Shown: positions 1-8,680, counted from the stretch's first letter. The stretch is 17,284 bases of DNA from Pseudomonadota bacterium (GCA_018896355.1 JAHIMW010000035.1:1-17284); one strand, 5' to 3'. The notes: generated by a model not told the origin, from the letters alone. Made by a program: numbers and translations.

Positions 1-9
1 AAGCGAAAT

Positions 10-113
10 CTCCCCTCCCCCGGCGGGAGGGGATTAAGGGGAGGGGGTAACAACTGACTGAAATGCAGACCCTTTTCACCCCCACCCTAACCCTCCCCCG
101 TCAAGGGGGAGGA
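10..113. repeat. GC-rich dispersed repeat, copy A
   Basis: Two purine/pyrimidine-rich palindromic blocks (about 10-47 and 79-113) are separated by an unrelated ~30-base spacer. Each block is C-runs followed by G-runs around a short centre, for example CTCCCCCGTCAAGGGGGAGG-like sequence at 92-112. A near-identical pair of blocks in the opposite orientation, with a shorter spacer, lies at 4019-4103. It does not look coding. It resembles the REP-like intergenic repeats scattered through many proteobacterial genomes; that family assignment is inference. Confidence 0.7.
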
Positions 114-120
114 AATTTTG

Positions 121-141
121 GACTTTTTACGAGTGCGTCAA
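121..141 (+). repeat. Solo end of the MITE-like element (TTTTTACGAG motif)
   Basis: The sequence GACTTTTTACGAG followed by TGCGTCAA matches 18 of 21 positions with the right end of the palindromic element at 11695-11715, by manual comparison. Here it stands alone, with no matching inverted partner nearby. Its presence ties this end of the contig to the genome that carries the 11.6 kb element. Confidence 0.55.
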
Positions 142-193
142 GATTGGAGAGGCGCCCGAAACTAAAGAAGCGCACACCGGCCGAAAATGGTCG

Positions 194-221
194 TTGACAA
201 CCGGGACCGATGCGCTACAAT
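194..221 (+). promoter_or_regulatory. Sigma-70-like promoter of the activase gene
   Basis: TTGACA (194-199, consensus -35) and TACAAT (216-221, 5/6 of -10) are separated by 16 bases. Transcription would begin near 228, downstream of the ATG at 210, which argues for the start at 243. A Shine-Dalgarno-like AGGGTG (228-233) lies 9 bases before that ATG, so the leader would be only ~15 nt. Predicted by eye. Confidence 0.5.
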
Positions 222-242
222 CCGCACAGGGTGATGAATCCT

Positions 243-3200
243 ATGGATAATCTTTACCTTGCAGGAATCGACATCGGTTCCACAACCGCAAAAATGGTCT
301 TCTGCGATCCCTCGGGCCGGGTGATCTTTTCACGCTACCGCCGCCACCATGCCCTGACCGTGGACACGCTCCGGGTCATGCTGACGGAGGCCCGCCGGAC
401 GCTGGGAAACTGCATCCTGGATCTCGCCTTCACCGGCTCTGCGGGCATGGGTGTGGCGGAGTCTTACGGTTTTCCTTTCATTCAGGAGGTCGTCGCCTCC
501 ATCAAACTGATCCGGCAGCGGTGGCCGGATGTCCGCACGCTGATCGAGATCGGGGGCGAGGATTCGAAGATCGCCTTCTTCGACGACCGATTTCAACCCG
601 ACATTCGGATGAACGGGAACTGCGCGGGCGACACGGGCGCCTTCATCGAGCAGACGGCGGTTCTGCTCAACGAGCCCATTGAGACGCTCAACCGCCTGGT
701 CGAGCGGAGCCAGGCTCTCCACCCGATCGCTTCCCGATGCGGGGTGTTTGCCAAGACGGATATCCAGGCGCTCCTGAGCAACCGGGTCTCCCGGGAGGAT
801 ATCGCCGCCTCGGTCTTCCATGCGATAGCCCTCCAAGTGATCTCCACACTGGCCTGCGGCCGCGACATCCGCGAAAAGGTCCTCTTCGCCGGCGGACCGC
901 TGACATTTTTCCCTTGTCTGCGCGAGGCCTTTTGCCGTCTTCTCCATCTTGATCCGGAAAACGGGGTGGCGGCCTGCGAACACCCCGAGCTGATCGCGGC
1001 AGAGGGGGCCGCACTCCATCACGGGGATTCCCGCTGCCGGTTCGAAGTCGAGAAATGGTTGCAGATCCTTGCAAAAGGGGCGCTGCATGGAAAAAAGGAG
1101 GCTGGAAAGAGGCTCGCACCCCTTTTTCGGGATCGTGAAGAGTTCGCCGCCTGGGAAGAGCGGCACCGGGAGCACCGGGTGCAAAGGGTGGATATCGGCC
1201 TTCTTGATCAGGCGCCATGTTTCCTCGGGATCGATTCCGGTTCCACGACTACAAAAATCCTGCTGATGGACGGAGATAACCGCGTGGCGTTCACCTGGTA
1301 TGCGCCGAACGGCGGGGATCCGATCGGCGCCGTCCGGAAGGGGATCGATTCGTTACGGGAGAGCTGTCGGGAGGCGGGGGCGCTTCCCCGGATACTCCGG
1401 ACGGCGGTGACGGGATACGGTGAAGACCTTGTCCGGGCCGCATTTGCCCTCGACGACGGCGTTGTGGAAACGATGACCCACTACCGGGCCGCCCTGACGG
1501 CGCGTCGGAACCACCTCGCGGAACCGGAGGCAATCACTACCTTTCCGGGAATAGACGGGGCGGCGGAGGAGAACGCCGTGACGAAAAGGGAATCCCCCTG
1601 CGCCGGTTGCGAGAACCGCTGCACGGTGGTCCGGATGAATTTTGGGGACAAGCGAAACTATTTCACGGGCAACCGGTGTGAACGCCATTTCAGCAACGGC
1701 AGTTCTGCCCCAAGGCCGGGGGAAAACCTTTTCGCGACCCGTCTCAAGCTTGTCTTCGACCGGCCGCTGGAGCCGGACGGGCCGCCGCTTCTCACCTTCG
1801 GCGTCCCGCGCGCGTTGAACCTGTATGAGAACTTTCCGTTCTGGTGCGCATTGCTGACCCACTGCGGATTCCGTGTGGTTCTCTCCGCGCCGTCCGGGGC
1901 GAAGCTCTTCGAAAAGGGTGTCGGGTCGGTGATGTCCGATAACATCTGTTTCCCGGGAAAGCTTGCCCATGGCCATATCCTCGATCTGATCGAGAAGGGG
2001 GTGGACCGGATCTTCTATCCGATAGTGGTCTTCGAGAGCCGGGAGGACCCCGATGCCCGGAACAGCTTCAACTGCCCCGTCGTGACCGGTTATCCCGACG
2101 TCGTCCGGAGCGCGATCGACCCGGAGGGCCGCTTCGGCGTCCCGATCGACAGCCCGGTCGTCAGTTTCAAGGATACGGCGCTGCTGAAAAAACAGCTCCA
2201 TCTCTTTCTGAAGGCGTTCGGGATCGGGAAAAAGCGGGTCGCGGAGGCCGTGGAAAGGGGGCTCGAAGCGCAACGGGAGGTGCGGCGTGCGTTGCAGAAA
2301 CGGGCCGCCGCGTTGATGGAACATGCAAGGGAGGAGCAACGCTTTGTCATGGTCGTTTCCGGCCGGCCGTACCACTCCGATCCGCTGATCAACCACGGAC
2401 TCCCTGAACTCCTCGCGGGATTCGGCGTGGACGTTATTCCGGAGAACGCGGTACCGCTTGCCGCCGATGGCTCGTTGAAGGAGAGTGCTGTCCTGACCCA
2501 GTGGGCCTACACAAACCGGATTCTCTCTGTGGCCAAGGCGGTTGCCCATACGCCCCATATCGAAATGCTGCAGATCACCTCCTTCGGTTGCGGCCTGGAC
2601 GCGATCTCCGCGGATGAGGTGCGGGAAATCATCCAGGGCGAAGGCAAGATCTACAGCCTGATCAAGATGGACGAAATCACCAACCTCGGGGCGGTCCGGG
2701 TGCGCCTCCGTTCCATGTTGGAGGCGATCCGGGAACGATCCCGGACCGGCAAACCGACGAGCAGGCAGGGCCGTGGCGATCATCCCTCCGGGCAAAATTC
2801 GGAGGGAAGGACAATCCTCATCCCGTGGTTTTCGCCCCTCTACTCGCCGTTCATCCCGGCGGTCTTCGCCTCTTTAGGCTGCCGGGTGGAGCTTCTTGCG
2901 CCGCAGGACCGCTCCTCCGTCGACGTGGGACTCCGGTATGTGAACAACGACATGTGCTACCCGGCGGTCATCCTGATCGGGGACATCATCAAGGCGTTCC
3001 AGTCCCGGAAGCACGATCCGGAAAAGACGACGGTTCTGTTGATACAGACCTTCGGGCAGTGCCGGGCGTCGAACTATCTGCCGCTCACACGAAAGGCGCT
3101 CGCATCTGCAGGGTTCGGCTCGGTTCCGGTCATCTCCCTCTCTGCGGAGGAGACCCATCCGCGGTCGGGGCTCCCGATCGACCGGAAAAAGCTGGTCAAG

Positions 3201-4115
3201 AGGCTGGCGCTCGGGCTCATCTTCAGCGACGCGCTGGCCCGGATCACATTGGCGACCGCTCCGCACGAGATCCGCACCGGCTCGTCTATGGCGCTCCAGC
3301 AGAAATATATCGCCGAAACGGGAAGGCTCGCCGGGGAGGGGAATTTCGAGGCGCTCCTCCAAATGCTCCGGGAGGCTGTCCGCGATTTCAATGCGCTCCC
3401 GGTTGACAACGCGACGGTGCCGGTGGTCGGTGTTCTGGGGGAGATCTTCGTCAAGCACAACGCCTTTTCGAACAACAATATCGTGGATTGGCTGATCTCC
3501 CAGGGTGTGGAGGTCGTTGTCCCTCCGCTTCTGACCTTTTTCGAGCAGCGCTTCGTGAACGAAGAGTTCGACCAGCGCGCCTGCCTGAAACGCTCCTTCC
3601 GGGATCTCGTGACGACACGCCTGACCGACCGTTACGTTCGCTTCTATATGATCCGCGTGGAGCGGGTCATGAAAGATTTCCGCTATTACCGCCGCCATTA
3701 CGACCTCAACGAACTGGCTGAGGAGACGAGCCGGGCGACGAGCCTCGCCAACCAGGCGGGGGAGGGTTGGCTTCTCCCCGCCGAGATGATTGCGCTGCTG
3801 AAGGGCGGTGTCGCAAACATCGTCTGCCTGCAACCGTTCGGCTGTCTGGCCAACCATATAATCGGAAAAGGTGTGGAGAAAAAACTGAAATTCCTGTACA
3901 ACCGGCTCAACCTTCTCTTCCTCGACATGGATCCGGGGATGAGCGAGGTGAATATTCTGAATCGCCTCCATTTCATCGTCATGTCCGCGCGGGAGGGGAT
4001 GGTGGATGAGGACCGAAACTCCCTCCCCCTCCCCTTGATCCCCTCCCGCCAGGGGAGGGGAATACTGGGTTTCTCCCCCTTCAAGGGGGAGGCAGGAGGG
4101 GACGGGATTGTGTGA
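243..4115 (+). CDS. Fused 2-hydroxyacyl-CoA dehydratase activase-like protein (BadF/BcrA ATPase + DUF2229/HgdB-like)
   Basis: This large protein combines actin-like ATPase domains (BcrA/BadF/HgdC family) with DUF2229 and HgdB-like regions. In characterised relatives, ATP hydrolysis drives an electron from a [4Fe-4S] cluster into an acyl-CoA dehydratase or reductase; the substrate of this fused form is unknown. Numbering from ATG 243, the first ATPase domain is complete: GIDIGSTT at 8-15, IGGEDSK at 103-109, and cluster-ligand-type cysteines C127 (NGNCAGDTG) and C166 (SRCGVF). The second domain begins well (GIDSGSTTTK at 329-338, TGYGED at 390-395). It then jumps to a cysteine-rich stretch (C453, C456, C460, C479) with no IGGQD-type motif, no cysteine pair and no GGV motif. 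DUF2229-like and HgdB-like sequence fills the rest. The last ~30 residues (after about nt 4015) are encoded by a dispersed repeat and are probably not native. An upstream in-frame ATG at 210 is less likely because a promoter covers it. Confidence 0.85.
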   Translation: MDNLYLAGIDIGSTTAKMVFCDPSGRVIFSRYRRHHALTVDTLRVMLTEARRTLGNCILDLAFTGSAGMGVAESYGFPFIQEVVASIKLIRQRWPDVRTLIEIGGEDSKIAFFDDRFQPDIRMNGNCAGDTGAFIEQTAVLLNEPIETLNRLVERSQALHPIASRCGVFAKTDIQALLSNRVSREDIAASVFHAIALQVISTLACGRDIREKVLFAGGPLTFFPCLREAFCRLLHLDPENGVAACEHPELIAAEGAALHHGDSRCRFEVEKWLQILAKGALHGKKEAGKRLAPLFRDREEFAAWEERHREHRVQRVDIGLLDQAPCFLGIDSGSTTTKILLMDGDNRVAFTWYAPNGGDPIGAVRKGIDSLRESCREAGALPRILRTAVTGYGEDLVRAAFALDDGVVETMTHYRAALTARRNHLAEPEAITTFPGIDGAAEENAVTKRESPCAGCENRCTVVRMNFGDKRNYFTGNRCERHFSNGSSAPRPGENLFATRLKLVFDRPLEPDGPPLLTFGVPRALNLYENFPFWCALLTHCGFRVVLSAPSGAKLFEKGVGSVMSDNICFPGKLAHGHILDLIEKGVDRIFYPIVVFESREDPDARNSFNCPVVTGYPDVVRSAIDPEGRFGVPIDSPVVSFKDTALLKKQLHLFLKAFGIGKKRVAEAVERGLEAQREVRRALQKRAAALMEHAREEQRFVMVVSGRPYHSDPLINHGLPELLAGFGVDVIPENAVPLAADGSLKESAVLTQWAYTNRILSVAKAVAHTPHIEMLQITSFGCGLDAISADEVREIIQGEGKIYSLIKMDEITNLGAVRVRLRSMLEAIRERSRTGKPTSRQGRGDHPSGQNSEGRTILIPWFSPLYSPFIPAVFASLGCRVELLAPQDRSSVDVGLRYVNNDMCYPAVILIGDIIKAFQSRKHDPEKTTVLLIQTFGQCRASNYLPLTRKALASAGFGSVPVISLSAEETHPRSGLPIDRKKLVKRLALGLIFSDALARITLATAPHEIRTGSSMALQQKYIAETGRLAGEGNFEALLQMLREAVRDFNALPVDNATVPVVGVLGEIFVKHNAFSNNNIVDWLISQGVEVVVPPLLTFFEQRFVNEEFDQRACLKRSFRDLVTTRLTDRYVRFYMIRVERVMKDFRYYRRHYDLNELAEETSRATSLANQAGEGWLLPAEMIALLKGGVANIVCLQPFGCLANHIIGKGVEKKLKFLYNRLNLLFLDMDPGMSEVNILNRLHFIVMSAREGMVDEDRNSLPLPLIPSRQGRGILGFSPFKGEAGGDGIV
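4019..4103. repeat. GC-rich dispersed repeat, copy B (inverted relative to copy A)
   Basis: Reverse-complementing 4020-4058 gives almost the same sequence as 10-47. The second block (about 4074-4103) likewise matches the complement of 79-113. The spacer is only ~11 bases here. The copy lies inside the reading frame of the activase and supplies its last codons and stop, giving the low-complexity tail with IPSRQGRG and SPFKGEAGG. Confidence 0.7.
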
Positions 4116-4131
4116 CGGAGTAAAATAAATT

Positions 4132-5058
4132 ATGGCTAAAAAAATCGGCATCGCCCTGGGAAGCGGCTCCGCCCGGGGATGGTCTCACATCGGCGTGATC
4201 CGGAGCCTGTTGGAGGCGGGGATTACGATTGACATCGCCTGTGGCGCCTCCGTCGGCGCGCTGGTTGCCGGATCATTTGCTGCGGGTTTTCTCGATCCGC
4301 TGGACCGGTGGGTGCGCAAGCTCTCCTGGTCGCACATCATCGGTTTCATGGACGTGATGATCCCCCGTTCGGGGCTCATCGAGGGGGAGCGGATCACCGG
4401 CTATCTGCGCGGGATTCTCTCCGATCCGCTGATTGAGAACCTGCCGGTGCCTTTTGCCGCCGTTGCCACCGATCTCAAGACCGGCGGGGAGGTGTGGCTC
4501 CGCGATGGGTCTCTCATCGACGCTGTTCGTTCAAGCATGTCGCTTCCGGGCATTTTTACCCCCTGCGGGCGGAACGGCCAGTGGCTCGTCGATGGCGGGC
4601 TGGTGAACCCCGTGCCCGTCTCGCTCTGCCGGTCGATGGGCGCCGACATTGTTATTGCCGTCAATCTCAATGCCGATATCATGGGGAAGCCGCGGCTCCG
4701 CCAAATGGCCGACCCTCCGCGTAATGGCCGGAACGGGGTTTCGCCGCGCGCTCAGGGACGCTGGGCGGCCTTCCTCAACCAGACGGCCGAGCAGGGGAAG
4801 CTCACCCTCTTTCGGCAGCTTTTCCAGGAACAGCCGGACCGCGGTCCGACCCTGTTCGACGTGATGGCAACCTCCGTGAAGATAATGCAGGACGCCATAA
4901 CCCATCAGCGGCTTCTCACCGATCCGCCGGACATCCTCGTCCGGCCCAAACTTGCCGACATCGGGCTGATGGAATTCAACCGGGCGGACGAATCGATCGA
5001 AGAAGGGAAGCGGTCGATGGACCTGATGATCCCGATGCTCCGCGACATGCTGGATTAA
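4132..5058 (+). CDS. Patatin-like phospholipase, RssA/YchK type
   Basis: A 308-residue patatin-fold lipid acyl hydrolase of the bacterial RssA/NTE-like group, which uses a Ser-Asp dyad on phospholipids or lysophospholipids. Visible motifs are the oxyanion-hole glycines GSGSARG at 10-16, the nucleophile elbow GASVG with Ser40, and DGG with Asp154, after which the chain reads NPVP as usual for the family. There is no signal peptide, so it is probably cytoplasmic or peripheral to the inner membrane. GGAG at 4117-4120 lies 11 bases before the ATG. The gene starts 16 bases after the activase stop, so the two may be cotranscribed. Its stop overlaps the stop of the convergent hydrolase gene by four bases. 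The physiological substrate cannot be told from sequence. Confidence 0.9.
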   Translation: MAKKIGIALGSGSARGWSHIGVIRSLLEAGITIDIACGASVGALVAGSFAAGFLDPLDRWVRKLSWSHIIGFMDVMIPRSGLIEGERITGYLRGILSDPLIENLPVPFAAVATDLKTGGEVWLRDGSLIDAVRSSMSLPGIFTPCGRNGQWLVDGGLVNPVPVSLCRSMGADIVIAVNLNADIMGKPRLRQMADPPRNGRNGVSPRAQGRWAAFLNQTAEQGKLTLFRQLFQEQPDRGPTLFDVMATSVKIMQDAITHQRLLTDPPDILVRPKLADIGLMEFNRADESIEEGKRSMDLMIPMLRDMLD

Positions 5059-5798
5059 AGAACCATCTCCAACCCGTCCATCGCGGCGACCGTATTGGCG
5101 AAGATCCCGGCGGCGACCGCCTCCGACTCCTTCCGTTCGGGAAGCGAAGCATAAACCCCTGCGTCAAAATGGGTGAGGGCGAGGCGTTTTGCTCCCGCTT
5201 CACCGGCGATGCGCGCCGCCGTCTCCGGGTTGAGATGGGGCCACTCTTCGCAGGATTGCCCCTCCTTGTAGGCGCATTCCGTGATCAGCAGATCGGAGGC
5301 AAGGGACAGTGCCACGGCGTTTTCGCAGTAGCCCGTGTCCGGGCAGTAGCTGATGATCCGGCCGTCGATGGCGAATCGGTAGCCCAGCGTGAGCGAGGCG
5401 TGGCGGAGCGGCAGCGCCTCGACCAAGAAGGGGAGGGACGCGGTCTCTTCCGGCATCTCCAGGACGCGGGCCGGATAGGGAAGGGCGGCGAGGGGGATCG
5501 TGAACGGGGCGTTGAGGAAGGTTTCCAGGATCTCCCTCCCCCCTGTGGGGGCGCAGATGGTCAGCCCCTCACGGAACCGGAACTTCGCAAGGATATGAAG
5601 ACCTTCGATGTGATCGATGTGGAAGTGGCTGAGGAAAAGAAAAACCGGTTTTGCGCCGTCGAGAAGACCGGTCGCCCGGTGGATGCCGTTTCCTGCGTCG
5701 AGCAGGATGTCGTACCGCTCCGTCTGCACGAGGGTGCAGATTGTGTTTCCCGTCTCCGTATCGTACCAGCCGTTCGTGCCCAGAAAGATGACCTTCAT
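5055..5798 (-). CDS. Metallo-beta-lactamase-fold hydrolase, ribonuclease Z / PhnP-like
   Basis: A 247-residue metal-dependent hydrolase. It has the signature HFHIDH (H58, H60, D62, H63), a further candidate metal ligand H133, Asp154 in CPDTG, and His210 in THFDAG. The motif order and the short length match the RNase Z / phosphodiesterase branch of the superfamily rather than true beta-lactamases. No flexible-arm exosite of full RNase Z is obvious, so cyclic phosphodiesterase or another hydrolase activity is equally possible. The start at 5798 is chosen because GGAGG (5810-5806 on this strand) lies 7 bases upstream and MKVIFLGTNG is the usual N-terminus; the frame stays open ~34 codons further upstream without family-like sequence. 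It is transcribed towards the patatin gene, stop over stop. Confidence 0.88.
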   Translation of the reverse strand: MKVIFLGTNGWYDTETGNTICTLVQTERYDILLDAGNGIHRATGLLDGAKPVFLFLSHFHIDHIEGLHILAKFRFREGLTICAPTGGREILETFLNAPFTIPLAALPYPARVLEMPEETASLPFLVEALPLRHASLTLGYRFAIDGRIISYCPDTGYCENAVALSLASDLLITECAYKEGQSCEEWPHLNPETAARIAGEAGAKRLALTHFDAGVYASLPERKESEAVAAGIFANTVAAMDGLEMVL

Positions 5799-6502
5799 GC
5801 TCCAACCTCCGCTCCCCCTATACCTCAGCGGCCGTCGCGATACAACCCCTTCGTCAAAAAAGGATGATTTCAATATGAGCGGCGACCAATTTTTATGCAC
5901 TGTAAAATAGTCTGGACTATTTTTTAACAGCGGTTTCCCGGGACCCTTTCAATTGACAAGGAATCGTGAACCGTTTCTATTGGTTGAAGCGAAGCTCGCC
6001 GAACGGGAACCGTCAGCGCCTCTGAGGAAATTTCAGCAGGCCCTGCGGGTGCCTGCGCTGCAACTGATCGGACCAACTCATTGAATACCAAATGAAATGT
6101 GCAATTTTCGGAGGGTGGTTTTTCTGATGAGCGGGGGTGAGCCAAACTTCCTGAAAGCCACAAATATCCAAGCCCATCGAAAATGCATGATTTCGATTGG
6201 TTATCAATAATGTCATTTCCACACTCATTATGATATGATGACATAGAATTGAGTGGTTGGATGACAAGGGGGCTTGCGGAAAACTTGGGTGATGTTGGCA
6301 GCTGGAACACTCTGCACATACCAAAAGGATGCATGAATTTGTCCTCAGCAATCTATTGAGCTATTTGTAACCTCAGATGAAATGCATAGCCAGAAAACAG
6401 TACAATAACGAGCGGACGCCACAGGTGATGGGTTCGAAGAGATAATGTTGGATTGGTTGCAGGCGGCGATGATCAAGGTTGAAAAACGAGAGGGGTATGA
6501 TT
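5799..6502. other. Gene-poor 700-bp stretch
   Basis: No convincing gene is visible here. It contains the palindrome at 5904-5925. Overlapping minus-strand open frames at 5924-6334 and 6013-6351 have unlikely, low-complexity translations, and no family or good ribosome site can be recognised. A short plus-strand frame (about 6412-6500) runs into the ankyrin gene's leader. The stretch may be a decayed insertion sequence, but I could not identify terminal repeats or a transposase motif. Confidence 0.4.
5904..5925. promoter_or_regulatory. Perfect palindrome AAAATAGTC-TG-GACTATTTT
   Basis: Two perfectly complementary 9-base arms (5904-5912 and 5915-5923) surround TG and are followed by further Ts. 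It lies 106 bases upstream of the start of the minus-strand hydrolase gene, so it could be an operator for a dimeric repressor. A weak AT-rich terminator hairpin is the alternative. No regulator can be assigned. Confidence 0.4.
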
Positions 6503-6919
6503 ATGAAAAAAATATTTACAACTATTCCAATTCTTTTTTTTATAGTTTTACTGGCAGGTTGTGGTACCGCATTGACTACGGCAGCGAGGACCGGCGATGT
6601 TCATAAGGTTAAAACCTTGCTTGATCAAGGCGCTAATGTGCATGAAGGCCCACCGAATTTTTTGCCTGCCTTGATGGAGGCATCGCGTGAGGGCCACAGT
6701 GAAGTTGTGAAGATTTTACTGGACAGAGGCGCCGATGTGAATATGAATTTCGGTTCTAGGACAGCTCTTGCTTTTGCGGCTCAAGGCAGGCATGAGGATA
6801 CCGTGAAGCTTTTATTAGAGAGGGGTGCAGATATAGATAAAACCATCAGGATAATGAGGGGCTATCCCAATTGGTGGAGCAGTGCTGACGTCGAATATCT
6901 CAGGAAATTTAAAAGGTAA
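6503..6919 (+). CDS. Small ankyrin-repeat lipoprotein
   Basis: A predicted exported lipoprotein of 138 residues. The N-terminus is a classic signal peptide with lysines, a hydrophobic core and the lipobox LAGC, so the mature protein starts at the cysteine and is probably anchored in the inner or outer membrane. It carries three ankyrin repeats, recognisable by the ends LLDQGANVH, LLDRGADVN and LLERGADID, which normally form a protein-binding surface. A short tail follows. The start at 6503 is preferred because GAGAGGG (6488-6494) lies 8 bases upstream; an in-frame ATG at 6497 sits too close to it. The codon mix is AT-richer than in the first 5.8 kb. The binding partner is unknown. Confidence 0.82.
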   Translation: MKKIFTTIPILFFIVLLAGCGTALTTAARTGDVHKVKTLLDQGANVHEGPPNFLPALMEASREGHSEVVKILLDRGADVNMNFGSRTALAFAAQGRHEDTVKLLLERGADIDKTIRIMRGYPNWWSSADVEYLRKFKR

Positions 6920-7108
6920 ACAACGGCCGACCGGTCTGGAGTTAATCACTTCCAATTCCAGAGGGGAGTGCTCCTACGATTTGATCCCTGAACCGCTGGT
7001 CGATGATTAAGGGCCAATGGCTGGTAACTATTGTATAAGATATCGCAACTGTGTTGATTTGGGATAAAATACGAATGCAGAACCCAATTTTTTAAAGGAA
7101 TTAAGTCA

Positions 7109-8428
7109 TTGAAGAATTTTATTGCAATCGTGGTAACGCTGTTTTTGTTACTACCTGCCTACGGTTTTACTGAAATCAAGGACATCATCTCCGAAGGCGA
7201 TTACAACATGGGGGACGGAGAAACGCCGAGTGTAGCCGAGAGCCGGGCATTGCTGAACGCCAAAAGGATCGCCCTGGAACAGGCAGGAACCTATATTGAA
7301 AGCTATTCCAAGGTTAAAAACTTTCAGTTGGTAGAGGATGAAGTAAAAGTTCTGACCGCGGGGATGATTGAGGTTACGATCTTGGATAAAAAGAGGACGA
7401 TTGTCGGCGACGGTTTTCGTTTCTGGGTGAAGATTAAGGCAAAGGTTAAGCTTGACAAGATGGAGGATATGGCAAAGACCGTCAAAGAGAAATCAATTAT
7501 CGAAGATTATAAGAAGATCCAGCGGGAATATGAAAAGAACCAAAGGGAAGTGGAAAAGCTGAAGAAAGAGTTGGCTATGGCACAGGAAGAAACGGCAAAG
7601 AAGAAAGTGGAAACACGAATTGCCGCTGAAGAAAAGCTGTTTCAAGCCAATGAACGGTTCGAAAAAGGATTATACTATACTATAGGTCGTGAAGATGACA
7701 AAGCCATAGAGGAGTATACCCAAGCGATTGCTTTAAACCCGGATTACGCCGAGGCATACATCTACAGAGGCGCCGCTTATTACAACCGTGGGACATTCTC
7801 CAGCGATTCGGGACAGTATGAACTGGCCGTTAAGGACTTCCGCAAGGTGGTTGCCATGAAACCGGGAACTTATTCGGCTTATCTTGCCCAAGGGGCCATA
7901 TACGTCCATCAGAATGAATATGAGAAGGGAATTGAAGAAATCAACAAGGCCATTGCCCTAAACCCGCATGAGGGCATGGCCTATGTCTTACGAGGATTCA
8001 TCTATATGCAAGAGAAACGCAAAGATCCAGAAAAGGCAATTGCGGATGCCAGCAAGGTGATTGACATAGGAGGCCTTTGGAGCGCTATGGCCTACTCGAA
8101 CCGTGGTGTAACATTATTATTTGAGAAAAAACAGTATGATAGGGCCATAGATGATTTAAGCAGGGCCATAGATCTGACCCCGCGTAATGCGCCTGCTTAT
8201 ACGGCACGGGGAATCGCCCTAGCGTTTAAAAACCAGTTCAATCAGGCCCTTGAAGATATTAGCCGATCCATAGAATTAAATCCAAAAATCCCGATAACTT
8301 ATAATGTACGCGGCTTGATATACGCTCAAATGGGGAATCCAAGGGCTATCGCCGATTTTCAAAAAGCCTGCGACATGGGATTTAAAGAGGGATGCAGTAA
8401 CTGGAAGCAATCGTTAAAGGGTCGTTAG
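7109..8428 (+). CDS. Exported TPR-repeat protein with FlgT-N/LPP20-like N-terminal domain
   Basis: A 439-residue protein that starts at a TTG with AAAGGA 9 bases upstream, followed by a clear signal peptide (MKNFIAIVVTLFLLLPAYG), so it is probably periplasmic. Residues ~25-117 resemble the N-terminal domain of FlgT/LPP20-type envelope proteins, seen in the stretch ESRALLNAKRIALEQAG and the later predicted strands. Residues ~120-185 are charged and likely coiled coil. From ~186 to ~420 there are about six tetratricopeptide repeats of the form AIALNP...AY..RG. The C-terminus ends in a Sel1-like ACDMGF..GC motif. TPRs mediate protein-protein contacts, so it may be an envelope scaffold. No flagellar genes are nearby, so a flagellar role is not supported. 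Confidence 0.85.
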   Translation: MKNFIAIVVTLFLLLPAYGFTEIKDIISEGDYNMGDGETPSVAESRALLNAKRIALEQAGTYIESYSKVKNFQLVEDEVKVLTAGMIEVTILDKKRTIVGDGFRFWVKIKAKVKLDKMEDMAKTVKEKSIIEDYKKIQREYEKNQREVEKLKKELAMAQEETAKKKVETRIAAEEKLFQANERFEKGLYYTIGREDDKAIEEYTQAIALNPDYAEAYIYRGAAYYNRGTFSSDSGQYELAVKDFRKVVAMKPGTYSAYLAQGAIYVHQNEYEKGIEEINKAIALNPHEGMAYVLRGFIYMQEKRKDPEKAIADASKVIDIGGLWSAMAYSNRGVTLLFEKKQYDRAIDDLSRAIDLTPRNAPAYTARGIALAFKNQFNQALEDISRSIELNPKIPITYNVRGLIYAQMGNPRAIADFQKACDMGFKEGCSNWKQSLKGR

Positions 8429-8606
8429 TTCATCAAGGAAGGTTGTTAATAAAGAAGTGGTATACTACGGGCTGAAAGGTTCAGATTTTAAGATTTGCTA
8501 TCCCCTTGACTCGTAGGTGGAGCCATTTCCGGCCACACCCCTGTTTTTCTGAAGACAGCCTCGCTGATTACCGGTAGAAAGGTAGAAATGCTGTTGAAAA
8601 ATCCTA

Positions 8607-8635
8607 TTGCCTTTCAGGTCATTCTCTTTTACATT
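8607..8635 (+). promoter_or_regulatory. Possible promoter of the IHF/HU gene
   Basis: TTGCCT (8607-8612) and TACATT (8630-8635) are 17 bases apart, each matching about 4 of 6 consensus bases. The predicted start near 8642 would give a ~40-nt leader. It is a weak prediction, listed because no better candidate lies in the 250-bp gap before the gene. Confidence 0.28.
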
Positions 8636-8680
8636 GATCCTGCGCAAACATTCCATCCATTTCATACAAGGAGCTAACCC

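Noticed and set aside
1353..2795. 480-codon open frame on the minus strand inside the activase gene
   Set aside because: It lies fully opposite a protein with clear motifs. Its translation is rich in Arg, Pro and His with no family pattern, as expected for the complement of GC-rich codons.
2874..4151. 425-codon minus-strand frame opposite the end of the activase
   Set aside because: Shadow of a real gene; part of it only reads the complement of the GC-rich repeat.
5924..6351. Two overlapping minus-strand frames (136 and 112 codons) in the gene-poor spacer
   Set aside because: No good ribosome site and no recognisable domain. One may carry a decayed transposon fragment, but nothing supports a call.
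7109..8428. Flagellar assembly role for the TPR protein
   Set aside because: The FlgT-like N-terminal similarity is weak, the TPR half is absent from FlgT, and no flagellar gene is nearby.
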